Source of the DNA: an uncultured Bacillota bacterium
Lineage (GTDB): Bacteria > Bacillota > Dehalobacteriia > UBA4068
Length of the DNA stretch: 10,111 nucleotides
Assembly (NCBI GenBank): GCA_934427095.1
Contig: CAKRYM010000036.1
Location: forward strand, 1-10,111
Direction of reading: 5' to 3'
A program made the position numbers and the translations under genes. The stretch's first letter is position 1. Each line of letters opens with the position of its first letter. Below are positions 1 to 6,581 of this stretch, in pieces. A model generated the notes under the pieces. The model was not told the DNA's origin, did not search any database, and saw nothing but the letters and a program-made list of their open reading frames with translations.

Positions 1-173
1 ATAAAATCATGGAATTGATTAATTCTGTGAGCGGTGTTTATGCTTACAACCAGTCCGTCTTCACCATTATTCAGGAAGAAGCCGCCGCTTATTTCGCTGG
101 TCAGAAGAGTGCAGAAGACACTGCTGCACAGATTCAGAGCCGCATGAACATTTACGTTAACGAACAGAAATAA
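1..173 (+). CDS. Extracellular solute-binding protein of a sugar-type ABC importer, C-terminal tail only
   Basis: The frame is open from the left edge (first full codon at 3) to a TAA at 171-173, giving the last 56 residues of a protein. The tail contains IIQEEAAAYFAGQKSAED followed by a short amphipathic end. This is the usual C-terminal helix pattern of family 1 extracellular solute-binding proteins, in which an acidic or alanine-rich helix and a 'GxKSxEDxAxxIQxRxxxYxNE' segment close the protein. It lies immediately upstream of two CUT1-type permease genes, the normal place for the binding protein. In the cell it would be a lipoprotein or secreted protein that captures the substrate and delivers it to the permease pair. 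The ligand cannot be inferred from this tail. The family call rests on the tail pattern plus position. Confidence 0.8.
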   Translation, partial: KIMELINSVSGVYAYNQSVFTIIQEEAAAYFAGQKSAEDTAAQIQSRMNIYVNEQK

Positions 174-1084
174 TGTTGTTTCAGAAAAAAATTAGAAAAG
201 AACGCTGGCTTATGAAACGAAGTAAAGGAAAAGTAAATCGGGAGAAGCTGGTCGCGATCTCCATGCTTTGGCCCAGTCTCCTTGGGGTACTGATGTTCTT
301 TGTGTTACCCTTTGCCGTGATCTGTTATTACTCCGTCATTGACGGCGTTATGAGCCATAATTTTGTGGGGCTTGACAACTTCATCCGCTTGTTTCAAAAC
401 AGCGCCTTTCTCATTGCTGCAAAGAATACGTTAGTTTTTTCCGCCATCGCCGTGCCCCTGGCCGTGATTTTGGCTCTGGGGCTGGCGTTGCTGCTGGAAG
501 CTCGTATTCCTTTAAAAAGCCAGTTTCGCAGTTTCTTTCTGTCGCCTATGATGGTGCCAGTAGCTTCTGTAGTGCTGGTATGGCAAGTGGTGTTTAACTT
601 TAACGGGGTGCTGAATCAGTGGACGGCCTTACTTGGTATCCCCGCCATAGATTGGCTAAGCTCGCCTTATGGCAAAATTGCTATTGTTATCCTATTCCTT
701 TGGAAAAATTTAGGTTATAACATGATTTTGTTTATGGCGGCTTTGTCCAATGTGCCGCGGGATTTGTTAGAGGTGGCGGCCTTGGATACCAGCTCACAAT
801 GGTTTATTTTTACACATATTAAACTGCGCTGGCTTTCTCCCACCTTGTTATTTGTGACCATTTTGTCCTTGATTAACTCTTTTAAGGTCTTTCGCGAGGT
901 ATATTTGCTCACAGGTAATTATCCCCATGAAAGTCTTTACATGTTGCAACATTTCATGAATAACACATTCTCTGATTATCAGAAGCTGGCTTCCGCCGCT
1001 ATCGTTATGGCCATCGCCATGGTCATCCTGATCGCTATCCTATTCTATCTGGAGGACCGTTTCGGAAAGGATGTGGAAGGATGA
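173..1084 (+). CDS. CUT1-type ABC transporter permease (MalF/UgpA-like), first of a pair
   Basis: This 303-residue membrane protein has about six hydrophobic segments, at roughly residues 26-55, 83-110, 120-143, 165-192, 222-236 and 270-293. The conserved cytoplasmic loop that contacts the ATPase is at residues 200-222 (EVAALDTSSQWFIFTHIKLRW). Its leading Glu-x-Ala-Ala is kept, but the central Gly is replaced and the final Leu-Pro is missing, so the loop is degenerate. It should form a heterodimer in the cytoplasmic membrane with the next gene product. The start used here overlaps the preceding stop codon as TAATG. An internal ATG at 212 (MKRSKGK) gives a more usual N-terminus, and neither start has a convincing ribosome site. 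The stop overlaps the next start as ATGA, which implies translational coupling. Confidence 0.9.
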   Translation: MLFQKKIRKERWLMKRSKGKVNREKLVAISMLWPSLLGVLMFFVLPFAVICYYSVIDGVMSHNFVGLDNFIRLFQNSAFLIAAKNTLVFSAIAVPLAVILALGLALLLEARIPLKSQFRSFFLSPMMVPVASVVLVWQVVFNFNGVLNQWTALLGIPAIDWLSSPYGKIAIVILFLWKNLGYNMILFMAALSNVPRDLLEVAALDTSSQWFIFTHIKLRWLSPTLLFVTILSLINSFKVFREVYLLTGNYPHESLYMLQHFMNNTFSDYQKLASAAIVMAIAMVILIAILFYLEDRFGKDVEG

Positions 1085-1968
1085 TACAGATGATAAGCCG
1101 GTATGGGAAACGCTGCCTGCTGACAATCATTGCCTGCGGTTTTGCCATACTGTTTCTGATGCCTACGGTGCTGACTTTCACCAATTCGTTTATGTCACAA
1201 ACGGAGCTGGCCTCTCATTATGGGGTGATTTTCTCCTCCCTGACTGATGCGAAAACCTATGTTTCCGAAGTGGTCAAGTTGAAATTCATTCCGGACATGG
1301 TGACGGTGAAACAGTATTACACGGTTCTGCTACAAAGCCCGGAATATCTGTTAAAGTTTTGGAATTCCGTGATTTTGGTGGTTCCCATTGTCATAGGGCA
1401 GGTGACGATTGCGGCCTTAGCGTCCTATAGCCTTATGCGTTATCGGGGCAAAATTAGGGATTTGATCTTTTTTAGCTATGTGATTTTGATGCTCATGCCT
1501 TATCAGGTCATGCTGGTGCCCAATTATTTGGTGGCAGATTGGTTGAAGATTCTGGATACCCGCTGGGCGATCATTTTCCCTGGGATATTCGCTCCTTTTT
1601 CCGTCTTCTTGTTAACCAAATTTATGCGGCGTATCCCAGCGTCTCTGATTGAGGCTGCCTTGATCGACGGCGCTTCGGAATGGCAAATTTTTACCAAGAT
1701 TTGCCTTCCCCAATGCCGTAGCGCCTTGTATTCCATTGTGATTCTGGTTTTTATCGACTATTGGAACATGGTGGAACAGCCCATTATTTTGCTGAGCGAT
1801 GCAGAAAAGCAACCGCTTTCCGTTTATTTATCCACCATCAATGCAGGGGAAGTTGGCGTGGCCTTTGCCATTGCTGTGATTTATATGATACCGCCGTTGC
1901 TCCTTTTCCTGCATGGGGAATCTTATTTGGTTGAAGGTATCACACATTCTGGTTCAGTCAAGGGGTAA
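1081..1968 (+). CDS. CUT1-type ABC transporter permease (MalG/UgpE-like), second of a pair
   Basis: The protein is 295 residues with an N-terminal membrane segment (about 11-32), a soluble stretch of roughly 60 residues, and then about five further membrane segments. A canonical EAA loop is at residues 191-210: EAALIDGASEWQIFTKICLP, with Gly197, Ile207 and the final Leu-Pro all present. This loop docks into the nucleotide-binding subunit, so at least this half of the importer looks fully competent. The start overlaps the upstream stop (ATGA). A second ATG at 1090 would sit 9 nt behind a GGAAGG and may be the true start. The protein is expected to pair with the upstream permease in the membrane. 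No ATPase is encoded in this window, so the ATPase is either further upstream or shared with other sugar importers. Confidence 0.92.
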   Translation: MIQMISRYGKRCLLTIIACGFAILFLMPTVLTFTNSFMSQTELASHYGVIFSSLTDAKTYVSEVVKLKFIPDMVTVKQYYTVLLQSPEYLLKFWNSVILVVPIVIGQVTIAALASYSLMRYRGKIRDLIFFSYVILMLMPYQVMLVPNYLVADWLKILDTRWAIIFPGIFAPFSVFLLTKFMRRIPASLIEAALIDGASEWQIFTKICLPQCRSALYSIVILVFIDYWNMVEQPIILLSDAEKQPLSVYLSTINAGEVGVAFAIAVIYMIPPLLLFLHGESYLVEGITHSGSVKG

Positions 1969-1972
1969 ACAT

Positions 1973-3418
1973 ATGTCTGAAGATAAAGCAACCCGTCGCG
2001 GTTGGGTCAAAAACGCCGCAATCATTTTTCTTGCCATTATGTTGGTGCTGACGTTTTTTTCCAACACAATTATGAATCATTCCCTGCCTGAGGTGGCGGT
2101 CCAATATGTGCAGTCCGGTAGTATTACTGCTATGATCCGTGGCACAGGCAAAGTGGAAGCCACGGAACATTATGAAGTCACATTGGATCAAACGAGGGAG
2201 GTTGCTTCCGTAGCAGTAAAAACCGGCGATCAGGTGGAGTACGGCGCTGTCCTGTTTACCCTGAGCGATGGGGAAAGCGATGAACTGCAAGCCGCCAAAG
2301 ATGCTTTGTATGATTTGCAGATCGCCTATGAAAAGGCAAAAATCACCGCTACTGCGCCGGATTATGCGGAAGAAAACCGGGAAATTTCTAAGACGCAGGT
2401 AAAGCTTTCTGAGGCGATGAATCGTCATGCGTTGAATTATGTTTCTGATGAGGAAATTAAAGACGCAGAAAAGCAAATCCAGCGCCGACAAGAAGATGTG
2501 GATGAGATTAATGACGAGTTATCCCTGTTTGACTCTGCTGCAGATCCCGATGGCTATATGTCCTTGAAAGAGGATTTGCGAGATGCCGAGCGGGATTTGA
2601 CCGAAGCACAAAATGAGTTGACTGAGCTCAAGGCCAAGCAAGAAGAAGCCAAAGCTGCGGAAGAGGAAATGAAGCAGTTACAGGAGACTTTGGATAACCT
2701 GCAATTTGGGCTGACGCAAAAGCAAAATGAACAGGCGCAGAATCAACAAATCTCTGACCTGGATTTGGCGGCAATGCGGCAAGAGATTGCCAGCCAACAG
2801 CGCAAAGTAGATGAATTGGCCAAGGATACCATTGCTACGGAAATTACTGCGCCCATTTCCGGGGTAGTTACGGCAGTAAACATTTCCGCTGGGCATAGCG
2901 TAAATCCAGACGAAGCTTTGGTGGTAATTGAGGTACCAGATATGGGCTATAGATTGACCTTCCCGGTCACCAATGACCAAGCACGTAAAGTCAAGGTGGG
3001 TGATCAGGCTAGCATTAGCAATTACTATTACGGTGGGGACATTACCGCTACCCTGACTGGGATGAAAACAGACCCGGAAAAGCCAGGACAGGGAAAATTG
3101 CTGGTCTTTTCTCTCACTGGGGAAGTAGAAAGCGGCACACAATTATCTTTGTCTATTGGGGAAAAGAGCGCCAATTATGACATGATTATTCCTAACAGCG
3201 CTTTGCGTACAGATAGCAAGGGGGATTTTGTGTTGGTTGTTACTTCAAAATCTTCGCCCTTGGGTACGCGGTATAAAGCAGAACGAGTGGATGTAACGGT
3301 TTTGGCTAAAGATGACAACAATGCCGCTATATCCGGTTCTTTGACCAATCAGGATTATGTGATTACCACATCGAACCGCCCAGTGGATAATGGCCAGATG
3401 GTGCGGCTTGCGGAGTAA
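1973..3418 (+). CDS. MacA/HlyD-family membrane adaptor protein
   Basis: With the start at 1973 (AGGGG 7 nt upstream) the protein is 481 residues. The frame stays open further upstream, but that stretch lies inside the permease gene. Residues 12-34 form one N-terminal membrane anchor. Residues about 55-98 are the first half of a biotinyl-lipoyl domain (VASVAVKTGDQVEYGAVLF). Residues about 102-285 are a long, charged, heptad-like coiled-coil hairpin rich in Glu, Lys and Gln. Residues 288-320 complete the lipoyl domain (EITAPISGVVTAVNISAGHS), and a beta-barrel and membrane-proximal part follow to the end. This is the domain order of periplasmic adaptor subunits of MacAB, HlyD and RND-type efflux systems, acting outside the membrane. 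It starts 4 nt after a sugar-import permease and runs 3 nt short of a MacB-like gene. The family call is firm. Its role beside an importer is unknown. Confidence 0.92.
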   Translation: MSEDKATRRGWVKNAAIIFLAIMLVLTFFSNTIMNHSLPEVAVQYVQSGSITAMIRGTGKVEATEHYEVTLDQTREVASVAVKTGDQVEYGAVLFTLSDGESDELQAAKDALYDLQIAYEKAKITATAPDYAEENREISKTQVKLSEAMNRHALNYVSDEEIKDAEKQIQRRQEDVDEINDELSLFDSAADPDGYMSLKEDLRDAERDLTEAQNELTELKAKQEEAKAAEEEMKQLQETLDNLQFGLTQKQNEQAQNQQISDLDLAAMRQEIASQQRKVDELAKDTIATEITAPISGVVTAVNISAGHSVNPDEALVVIEVPDMGYRLTFPVTNDQARKVKVGDQASISNYYYGGDITATLTGMKTDPEKPGQGKLLVFSLTGEVESGTQLSLSIGEKSANYDMIIPNSALRTDSKGDFVLVVTSKSSPLGTRYKAERVDVTVLAKDDNNAAISGSLTNQDYVITTSNRPVDNGQMVRLAE

Positions 3419-3421
3419 GCA

Positions 3422-4444
3422 ATGAAACAATCTTTCTTTCGGAAAAAATGGATTCTTTTGGGCGTTAATATCCTGCTTTTACTCTTATTGGCCTTAGGCT
3501 TATGGCGGTGGTATAGCCTCACCCATTTGCTGGAAACACAGCAGGCTGCGGAGCGATGGGCTGGAGAAGATACCCAAACCTATGCGCAAGCATCATACTT
3601 TTTGCCCACAGGGTCAGCGGTAACCCAAGAGCAAATCTATGACTTCCGTACCTTATTGGAGCAAGAAATGGTAGCCGCAGGCCTAGAACTGCCTGAGGAA
3701 GGAAGCTTATATTGTGATGCTTGGTCATCCATGGGAACTTTGACCCTAACCGGCGATAGTGGTACAGCAGAAGCCAAAGCCATTGGTGTAGGCGGGGAAT
3801 GGTTCCTTTTCCATCCAATTTCCCTTCGTTGCGGAAGTTATCTTAGCGATACGGATTTGATGCATGACCGCGTGTTACTCAATGAAGAGCTGGCCTTCCG
3901 CCTCTTTGGGGGGTTAGATGTTGCTGGGTTGGAAGTGATCATTGATGGAAAGCCATATTTGGTTTCTGGTGTGATCGATATGGAGGACGACCGCTTTACC
4001 AAGCTAACGTTGGAAGAAACTCCCATTGTCTTTGTGTATGCCGATCAATTCCCAGATCAAGCCATTACCAATTATGAGTTGGTTTCCGTTGAACCGCTTA
4101 GCAATTTTACCACCAGCGCTTTGACTGAGCTATTCCCGGTAAAAGACGGAGTAGTGGTGGATAATAGTCGTCGTTATGAAGTAAAGAAGATTGACGACCT
4201 CATTTGGAAGTTAGGTCAACGAAGCATTGTGGCAGACGGCGTCGCTTATCCCTACTGGGAAAATGCAGCTCGCATCATAGAAGTGCATTTGGCCTTGCTC
4301 TTGGTGGTTATTGTTGCTTTAGCCATATTGCCCGTTGGGTCTGCATTGGTTTGGGTGATTCGTAAAATCGTGGTCTGGCGAAGAAACTATTTACAAAAAC
4401 GTAGGGAAAAAGACCCTGCCTATGAATTCCGTGCAGAGGATTAA
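3422..4444 (+). CDS. MacB-type extracytoplasmic core domain protein without FtsX permease domain
   Basis: This is a 340-residue protein with one membrane helix at each end (about 10-30 and 286-316) and a soluble region of about 255 residues between them. The segment around residues 137-185 resembles the MacB periplasmic core domain: CGSYLSDTDLM, then RVLLNEELAFRLFGG, then VIIDGKPYLVSGVI. A basic tail (RKIVVWRRNYLQKRREK) follows the last helix and fits a cytoplasmic end. Full MacB-type permeases have four helices with an FtsX domain after the core, and some carry a fused ATPase. Both are absent here, and the gene ends cleanly with a strong terminator, so it does not look like a recent truncation. 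A GGAG 6 nt before the ATG supports the start. The neighbouring adaptor gene suggests the two proteins form an envelope complex. The core-domain call is by motif resemblance. Confidence 0.7.
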   Translation: MKQSFFRKKWILLGVNILLLLLLALGLWRWYSLTHLLETQQAAERWAGEDTQTYAQASYFLPTGSAVTQEQIYDFRTLLEQEMVAAGLELPEEGSLYCDAWSSMGTLTLTGDSGTAEAKAIGVGGEWFLFHPISLRCGSYLSDTDLMHDRVLLNEELAFRLFGGLDVAGLEVIIDGKPYLVSGVIDMEDDRFTKLTLEETPIVFVYADQFPDQAITNYELVSVEPLSNFTTSALTELFPVKDGVVVDNSRRYEVKKIDDLIWKLGQRSIVADGVAYPYWENAARIIEVHLALLLVVIVALAILPVGSALVWVIRKIVVWRRNYLQKRREKDPAYEFRAED

Positions 4445-4445
4445 C

Positions 4446-4480
4446 AAAAGCCGGTTCCTATTGGGAACCGGCTTTTCTAT
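4446..4480. terminator. Strong bidirectional intrinsic terminator
   Basis: There is a perfect 13-bp stem, 4446-4458 paired with 4464-4476, with a 5-nt loop. The arms read AAAAGCCGGTTCC and GGAACCGGCTTTT. The outer A/T pairs provide a U-run on either strand. It lies 1 nt after the stop of the + strand operon and 25 nt past the stop of the convergent - strand deacylase gene, so it can serve both. Confidence 0.93.
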
Positions 4481-4501
4481 GTATGGATTCTCTTTGTCCA
4501 A

Positions 4502-4987
4502 TCAAATCTTTTCTTCTTGCCGCCAGCCTTTGCAGACGTCTATCCATTCTTGATACCCAGATAGGGTCTCCAACTCGGGTAAAGTTAGCTCAATGGCGCT
4601 GTTGCTACTGCCACAGGCTGGGTAGACTGTAGTGAAACGGCGCAGGGATTCGTCTAAGTAAACGGTGACCCCTGGCTTAATCGCAAAGGGGCAAACACCG
4701 CCGATTTCATGACCGATATATTCTACCACTTGCTCTGGACTGAGCATAGCGGCCTTGGCGCCGAAAAAAGCTTTGTAACGATGATTATCTACCTTAGCAT
4801 CACCAGCTGTGATAATCAAGATTGGCTCGCCTTTTACCATAAAGGAAAGGGATTTGGCGATACGGGCGGGCTCTGTGCCCACCGCATGAGCGGCTAATTC
4901 CACTGTTGCGCTGGATTCAGAAAATTCCAGAATACGGTGGGCGATACCCAGCTTTTCGAATTGCGCGCGCACTTGTTCAATTGCCAT
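4502..4987 (-). CDS. YbaK/EbsC-family aminoacyl-tRNA deacylase
   Basis: With the start at 4987 the protein is 161 residues. The ATG is 5 nt behind a TTGGAGG ribosome site. The frame could be extended to a TTG, but that TTG overlaps the ribosome site itself. The single domain shows the family pattern: an early Lys in RIAKSLSFMV, the ILIITAGDAKVDN strand, the GGVCPFAIKPG loop, and a C-terminal GSSNSAIELTLPEL segment. Members (YbaK, ProX, EbsC) hydrolyse wrongly charged tRNAs, most often Cys-tRNA(Pro) or Ala-tRNA(Pro), in the cytoplasm. The exact substrate of this subgroup cannot be read from the sequence. It is 35 nt downstream of the aminopeptidase gene with no promoter in between, so the two are probably co-transcribed. 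Confidence 0.9.
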   Translation of the reverse strand: MAIEQVRAQFEKLGIAHRILEFSESSATVELAAHAVGTEPARIAKSLSFMVKGEPILIITAGDAKVDNHRYKAFFGAKAAMLSPEQVVEYIGHEIGGVCPFAIKPGVTVYLDESLRRFTTVYPACGSSNSAIELTLPELETLSGYQEWIDVCKGWRQEEKI

Positions 4988-5022
4988 GGTTACCTCCAAA
5001 TGGGGAATTGTTCCGACTGGGA

Positions 5023-6144
5023 TTAAAGCAGATTTTCTGGGTTTAAGGGGAGCAAATCCTCCCGGACAAAGCGGCCGTTATGCTGAATCAGCTCACCATC
5101 CAAATAAATGTCACAGCCGCCATATTCTGGCCGCATAATATAGACCATATCCCAATGGACAGCACTGCGGTTTCCGTTAAAAGCGTCATCATAAGAAGCC
5201 CCAGGCGTAAAATGGAAGCTACCGGAGATCTTTTCATCAAAAAGCGTATCTTTCATGGGTTTTTGAATATGGGGATGCAGGCCAAAGGCAAATTCGCCAA
5301 TATAACGGGCGCCAGAGTCGGTATCAAAGATATGGTTCAGCTCTGCATCCAAGCCATTGGCGCAAGTAGCTTTAACGATTTTCCCTTGGTCAAATTCCAA
5401 ATGCACCGCATCATAAACTTTACCGCTGTTGGGGCTAGGCGTATTATACGTAATAAAGCCCGATACACTGTCTTTTACTGGTGCGGTATAGACTTCTCCG
5501 TCCGGTACATTCATGTGCCCATCGCATTTAATGGACCCAATCCCTTTGATAGAAAAAGAAAGATCAACGCCTGCCCCCTTGATTTCTACTCGATCCCCTT
5601 GGTCCAACAAGGCTTTTAAGGGGTTCATGGCTTGAGACAGACGGGCATAATCAAAATTGCAGACCTGGAAATAGAAGTCCTCAAACCGGTCAGTAGGCAT
5701 TTCTGCCAGCTGGGCCATGGAATCATTGGGGTAGCGGAGCACCACCCATTTGGTGTTGTTTACACGGCAGGGAAAATGGACAGGGTGATAGTAATTTAGT
5801 TGATAGGCCTGATCCTGCTCTGGTGTGATATCCCCAAAAGCGTAGAGATTATTTCGCTGCCGTATGCCAATATAAGCATCCATTTTCTCCATAAAGGCCT
5901 TGTCTTTTTGGCTAGCCAAGGTCAAGGTCTCTGTATCAGCTTCCTGTATCCAAGTTTTTTCCAATGCTTCTGGCCAGACTTGGAAGAAAGGATGTCCGCC
6001 GGCTTTCACAATAGCCCGAATCAGCTCTTGGCTAAGGGTGTTTTCATCCCCGCGCTGTTCAATGAGCACGTTTTCTCCTGGCTGCACTTGGCAAGAATAA
6101 TTGACCAAAGTTTCCGCTAGCTTTTTGTATCTGTCATCAAACAT
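5023..6144 (-). CDS. M29-family metallo-aminopeptidase
   Basis: With the start at 6144 the protein is 373 residues. The ATG follows AGGAGG by 7 nt. An upstream in-frame extension to 6261 would run through the promoter and is rejected. All five metal ligands expected for the family are visible: Glu217 in NVPDGEVYTAP, Glu284 in YIGEFAFG, His311 in SGSFHFTPG, and His330 with Asp332 in SAVHWD. The N-terminal third (QPGENVLIEQRGDEN) and the length are typical. M29 enzymes (AmpS, PepS, aminopeptidase T) are cytoplasmic enzymes that use two divalent metals and remove N-terminal residues from peptides with broad specificity. No signal peptide is seen. It is the first gene of a two-gene unit with the tRNA deacylase. 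Confidence 0.95.
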   Translation of the reverse strand: MFDDRYKKLAETLVNYSCQVQPGENVLIEQRGDENTLSQELIRAIVKAGGHPFFQVWPEALEKTWIQEADTETLTLASQKDKAFMEKMDAYIGIRQRNNLYAFGDITPEQDQAYQLNYYHPVHFPCRVNNTKWVVLRYPNDSMAQLAEMPTDRFEDFYFQVCNFDYARLSQAMNPLKALLDQGDRVEIKGAGVDLSFSIKGIGSIKCDGHMNVPDGEVYTAPVKDSVSGFITYNTPSPNSGKVYDAVHLEFDQGKIVKATCANGLDAELNHIFDTDSGARYIGEFAFGLHPHIQKPMKDTLFDEKISGSFHFTPGASYDDAFNGNRSAVHWDMVYIMRPEYGGCDIYLDGELIQHNGRFVREDLLPLNPENLL

Positions 6145-6184
6145 AGTTTGTCCTCCTAGGCAGGAATTCTGCTGTAACAAATTT

Positions 6185-6213
6185 ATTATACGCGCATCGG
6201 AAAAAAGAAACAA
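6185..6213 (-). promoter_or_regulatory. Promoter for the aminopeptidase-deacylase unit
   Basis: On the - strand the -35 is TTGTTT (6208-6213), then a 17-nt spacer and a perfect TATAAT -10 (6185-6190). Transcription should start near 6178, about 34 nt before the aminopeptidase start codon. It is divergent from the trpB2 promoter at 6281. Confidence 0.7.
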
Positions 6214-6280
6214 GGTTATTCTATGTGGGGAATAAGGGGATTGACTTCTACGGGAAAACAAAATTTTTGTCTGAAAAGTA

Positions 6281-6309
6281 TTGACAACTGCTTCTCCCTA
6301 TGTTAGACT
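6281..6309 (+). promoter_or_regulatory. Promoter of the trpB2 leader transcript
   Basis: A perfect TTGACA -35 (6281-6286) is followed by a 17-nt spacer and TAGACT (6304-6309), which is preceded by TG at 6301-6302 as in an extended -10. The predicted start near 6316 gives an RNA leader of about 265 nt before the trpB2 start codon, which is long enough to hold the leader peptide and the attenuator. Confidence 0.75.
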
Positions 6310-6364
6310 GTTTCCAATGCGAAAGCAAAATAAGTTTTGATTCTTTAGAAAGGATAAATCCACC

Positions 6365-6466
6365 ATGATGAACTTGATCTGGTCTTGGCGTAGCATGATT
6401 AACTTTTCCTTTTACTGCCAGAGTAAAAGCGATTTGTGCTGCGCATTTTCCGGTCATTTGATCTAG
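6365..6466 (+). CDS. Tryptophan leader peptide (trpL-like), 33 codons
   Basis: This short ORF begins ATG ATG and has an AGAAAGGA ribosome site (6347-6354) 10 nt upstream. It encodes 33 residues starting MMNLIWSWRSM and ends at TAG (6464-6466). Two Trp codons, at 6380-6382 and 6386-6388, are separated by one Ser codon, a density far above chance in so short a frame. The peptide itself is unlikely to have a function. The rate of its translation would sense charged tRNA(Trp). A ribosome stalled on the Trp codons would cover RNA segment 1 (6388-6398) and let the antiterminator form. It lies between a good promoter and an intrinsic terminator that precede a tryptophan synthase-type gene, so a role as a regulatory leader is likely. 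It is shorter than usual gene-calling limits. Confidence 0.75.
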   Translation: MMNLIWSWRSMINFSFYCQSKSDLCCAFSGHLI

Positions 6467-6513
6467 GTGTTATCCTGTTTTTATACAGAATTTACGCTGA
6501 ATCTGCCGCACAG
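6388..6513 (+). promoter_or_regulatory. Attenuator RNA: mutually exclusive segments 1, 2 and 3
   Basis: Segment 1 (6388-6398, GCGTAGCATGA) can pair with segment 2 (6434-6444, TTGTGCTGCGC) over 11 positions, 8 Watson-Crick and 3 G-U. Segment 2 (6434-6443) can instead pair with segment 3 (6504-6513, TGCCGCACAG) with 7 Watson-Crick pairs, 2 G-U and 1 mismatch, and segment 3 is the 5' arm of the terminator. Segment 1 starts on the last base of the second Trp codon. A ribosome stalled at the Trp codons would therefore mask it, free segment 2 to capture segment 3, and prevent termination. With plentiful charged tRNA(Trp), pairing 1:2 forms behind the ribosome and the terminator folds. Pairings were worked out by eye. 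Confidence 0.72.
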
Positions 6514-6535
6514 TTGCTGTGCGGCATTTTATTTT
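6504..6535 (+). terminator. Conditional terminator (attenuator hairpin 3:4) of trpB2
   Basis: A perfect 10-bp GC-rich stem, 6504-6513 with 6517-6526, has a 3-nt TTG loop and is followed by TTTTATTTT. It stands before the trpB2 coding region, not after a gene, as expected of an attenuator. A GTG inside it at 6519 is in frame with trpB2 but is not the likely start. Confidence 0.88.
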
Positions 6536-6581
6536 GCTTTCCATTATCCATCATGCCCAAATGGGAAAGGAGTATACAACA

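Noticed and set aside
1958..2491. - strand ORF of 177 codons
   Set aside because: It is a shadow of the adaptor gene, whose coiled-coil codon pattern leaves the opposite frame open.
5080..5619. + strand ORF of 179 codons
   Set aside because: It is antisense to the well-supported aminopeptidase with all metal ligands, has no ribosome site, and its sequence is of no recognisable type.
6145..6261. N-terminal extension of the aminopeptidase
   Set aside because: The extension runs through the -10/-35 promoter and the AGGAGG ribosome site of the ATG at 6144.
6248..6457. - strand ORF of 69 codons in the trpB2 leader
   Set aside because: It is antisense to the leader peptide, runs across the trpB2 promoter region and has no ribosome site.
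6519..6581. GTG at 6519 as the trpB2 start, adding 21 residues
   Set aside because: It lies inside the terminator hairpin, has no ribosome site, and the added residues are unlike the family. The ATG at 6582 has AAAGGAG 9 nt upstream.
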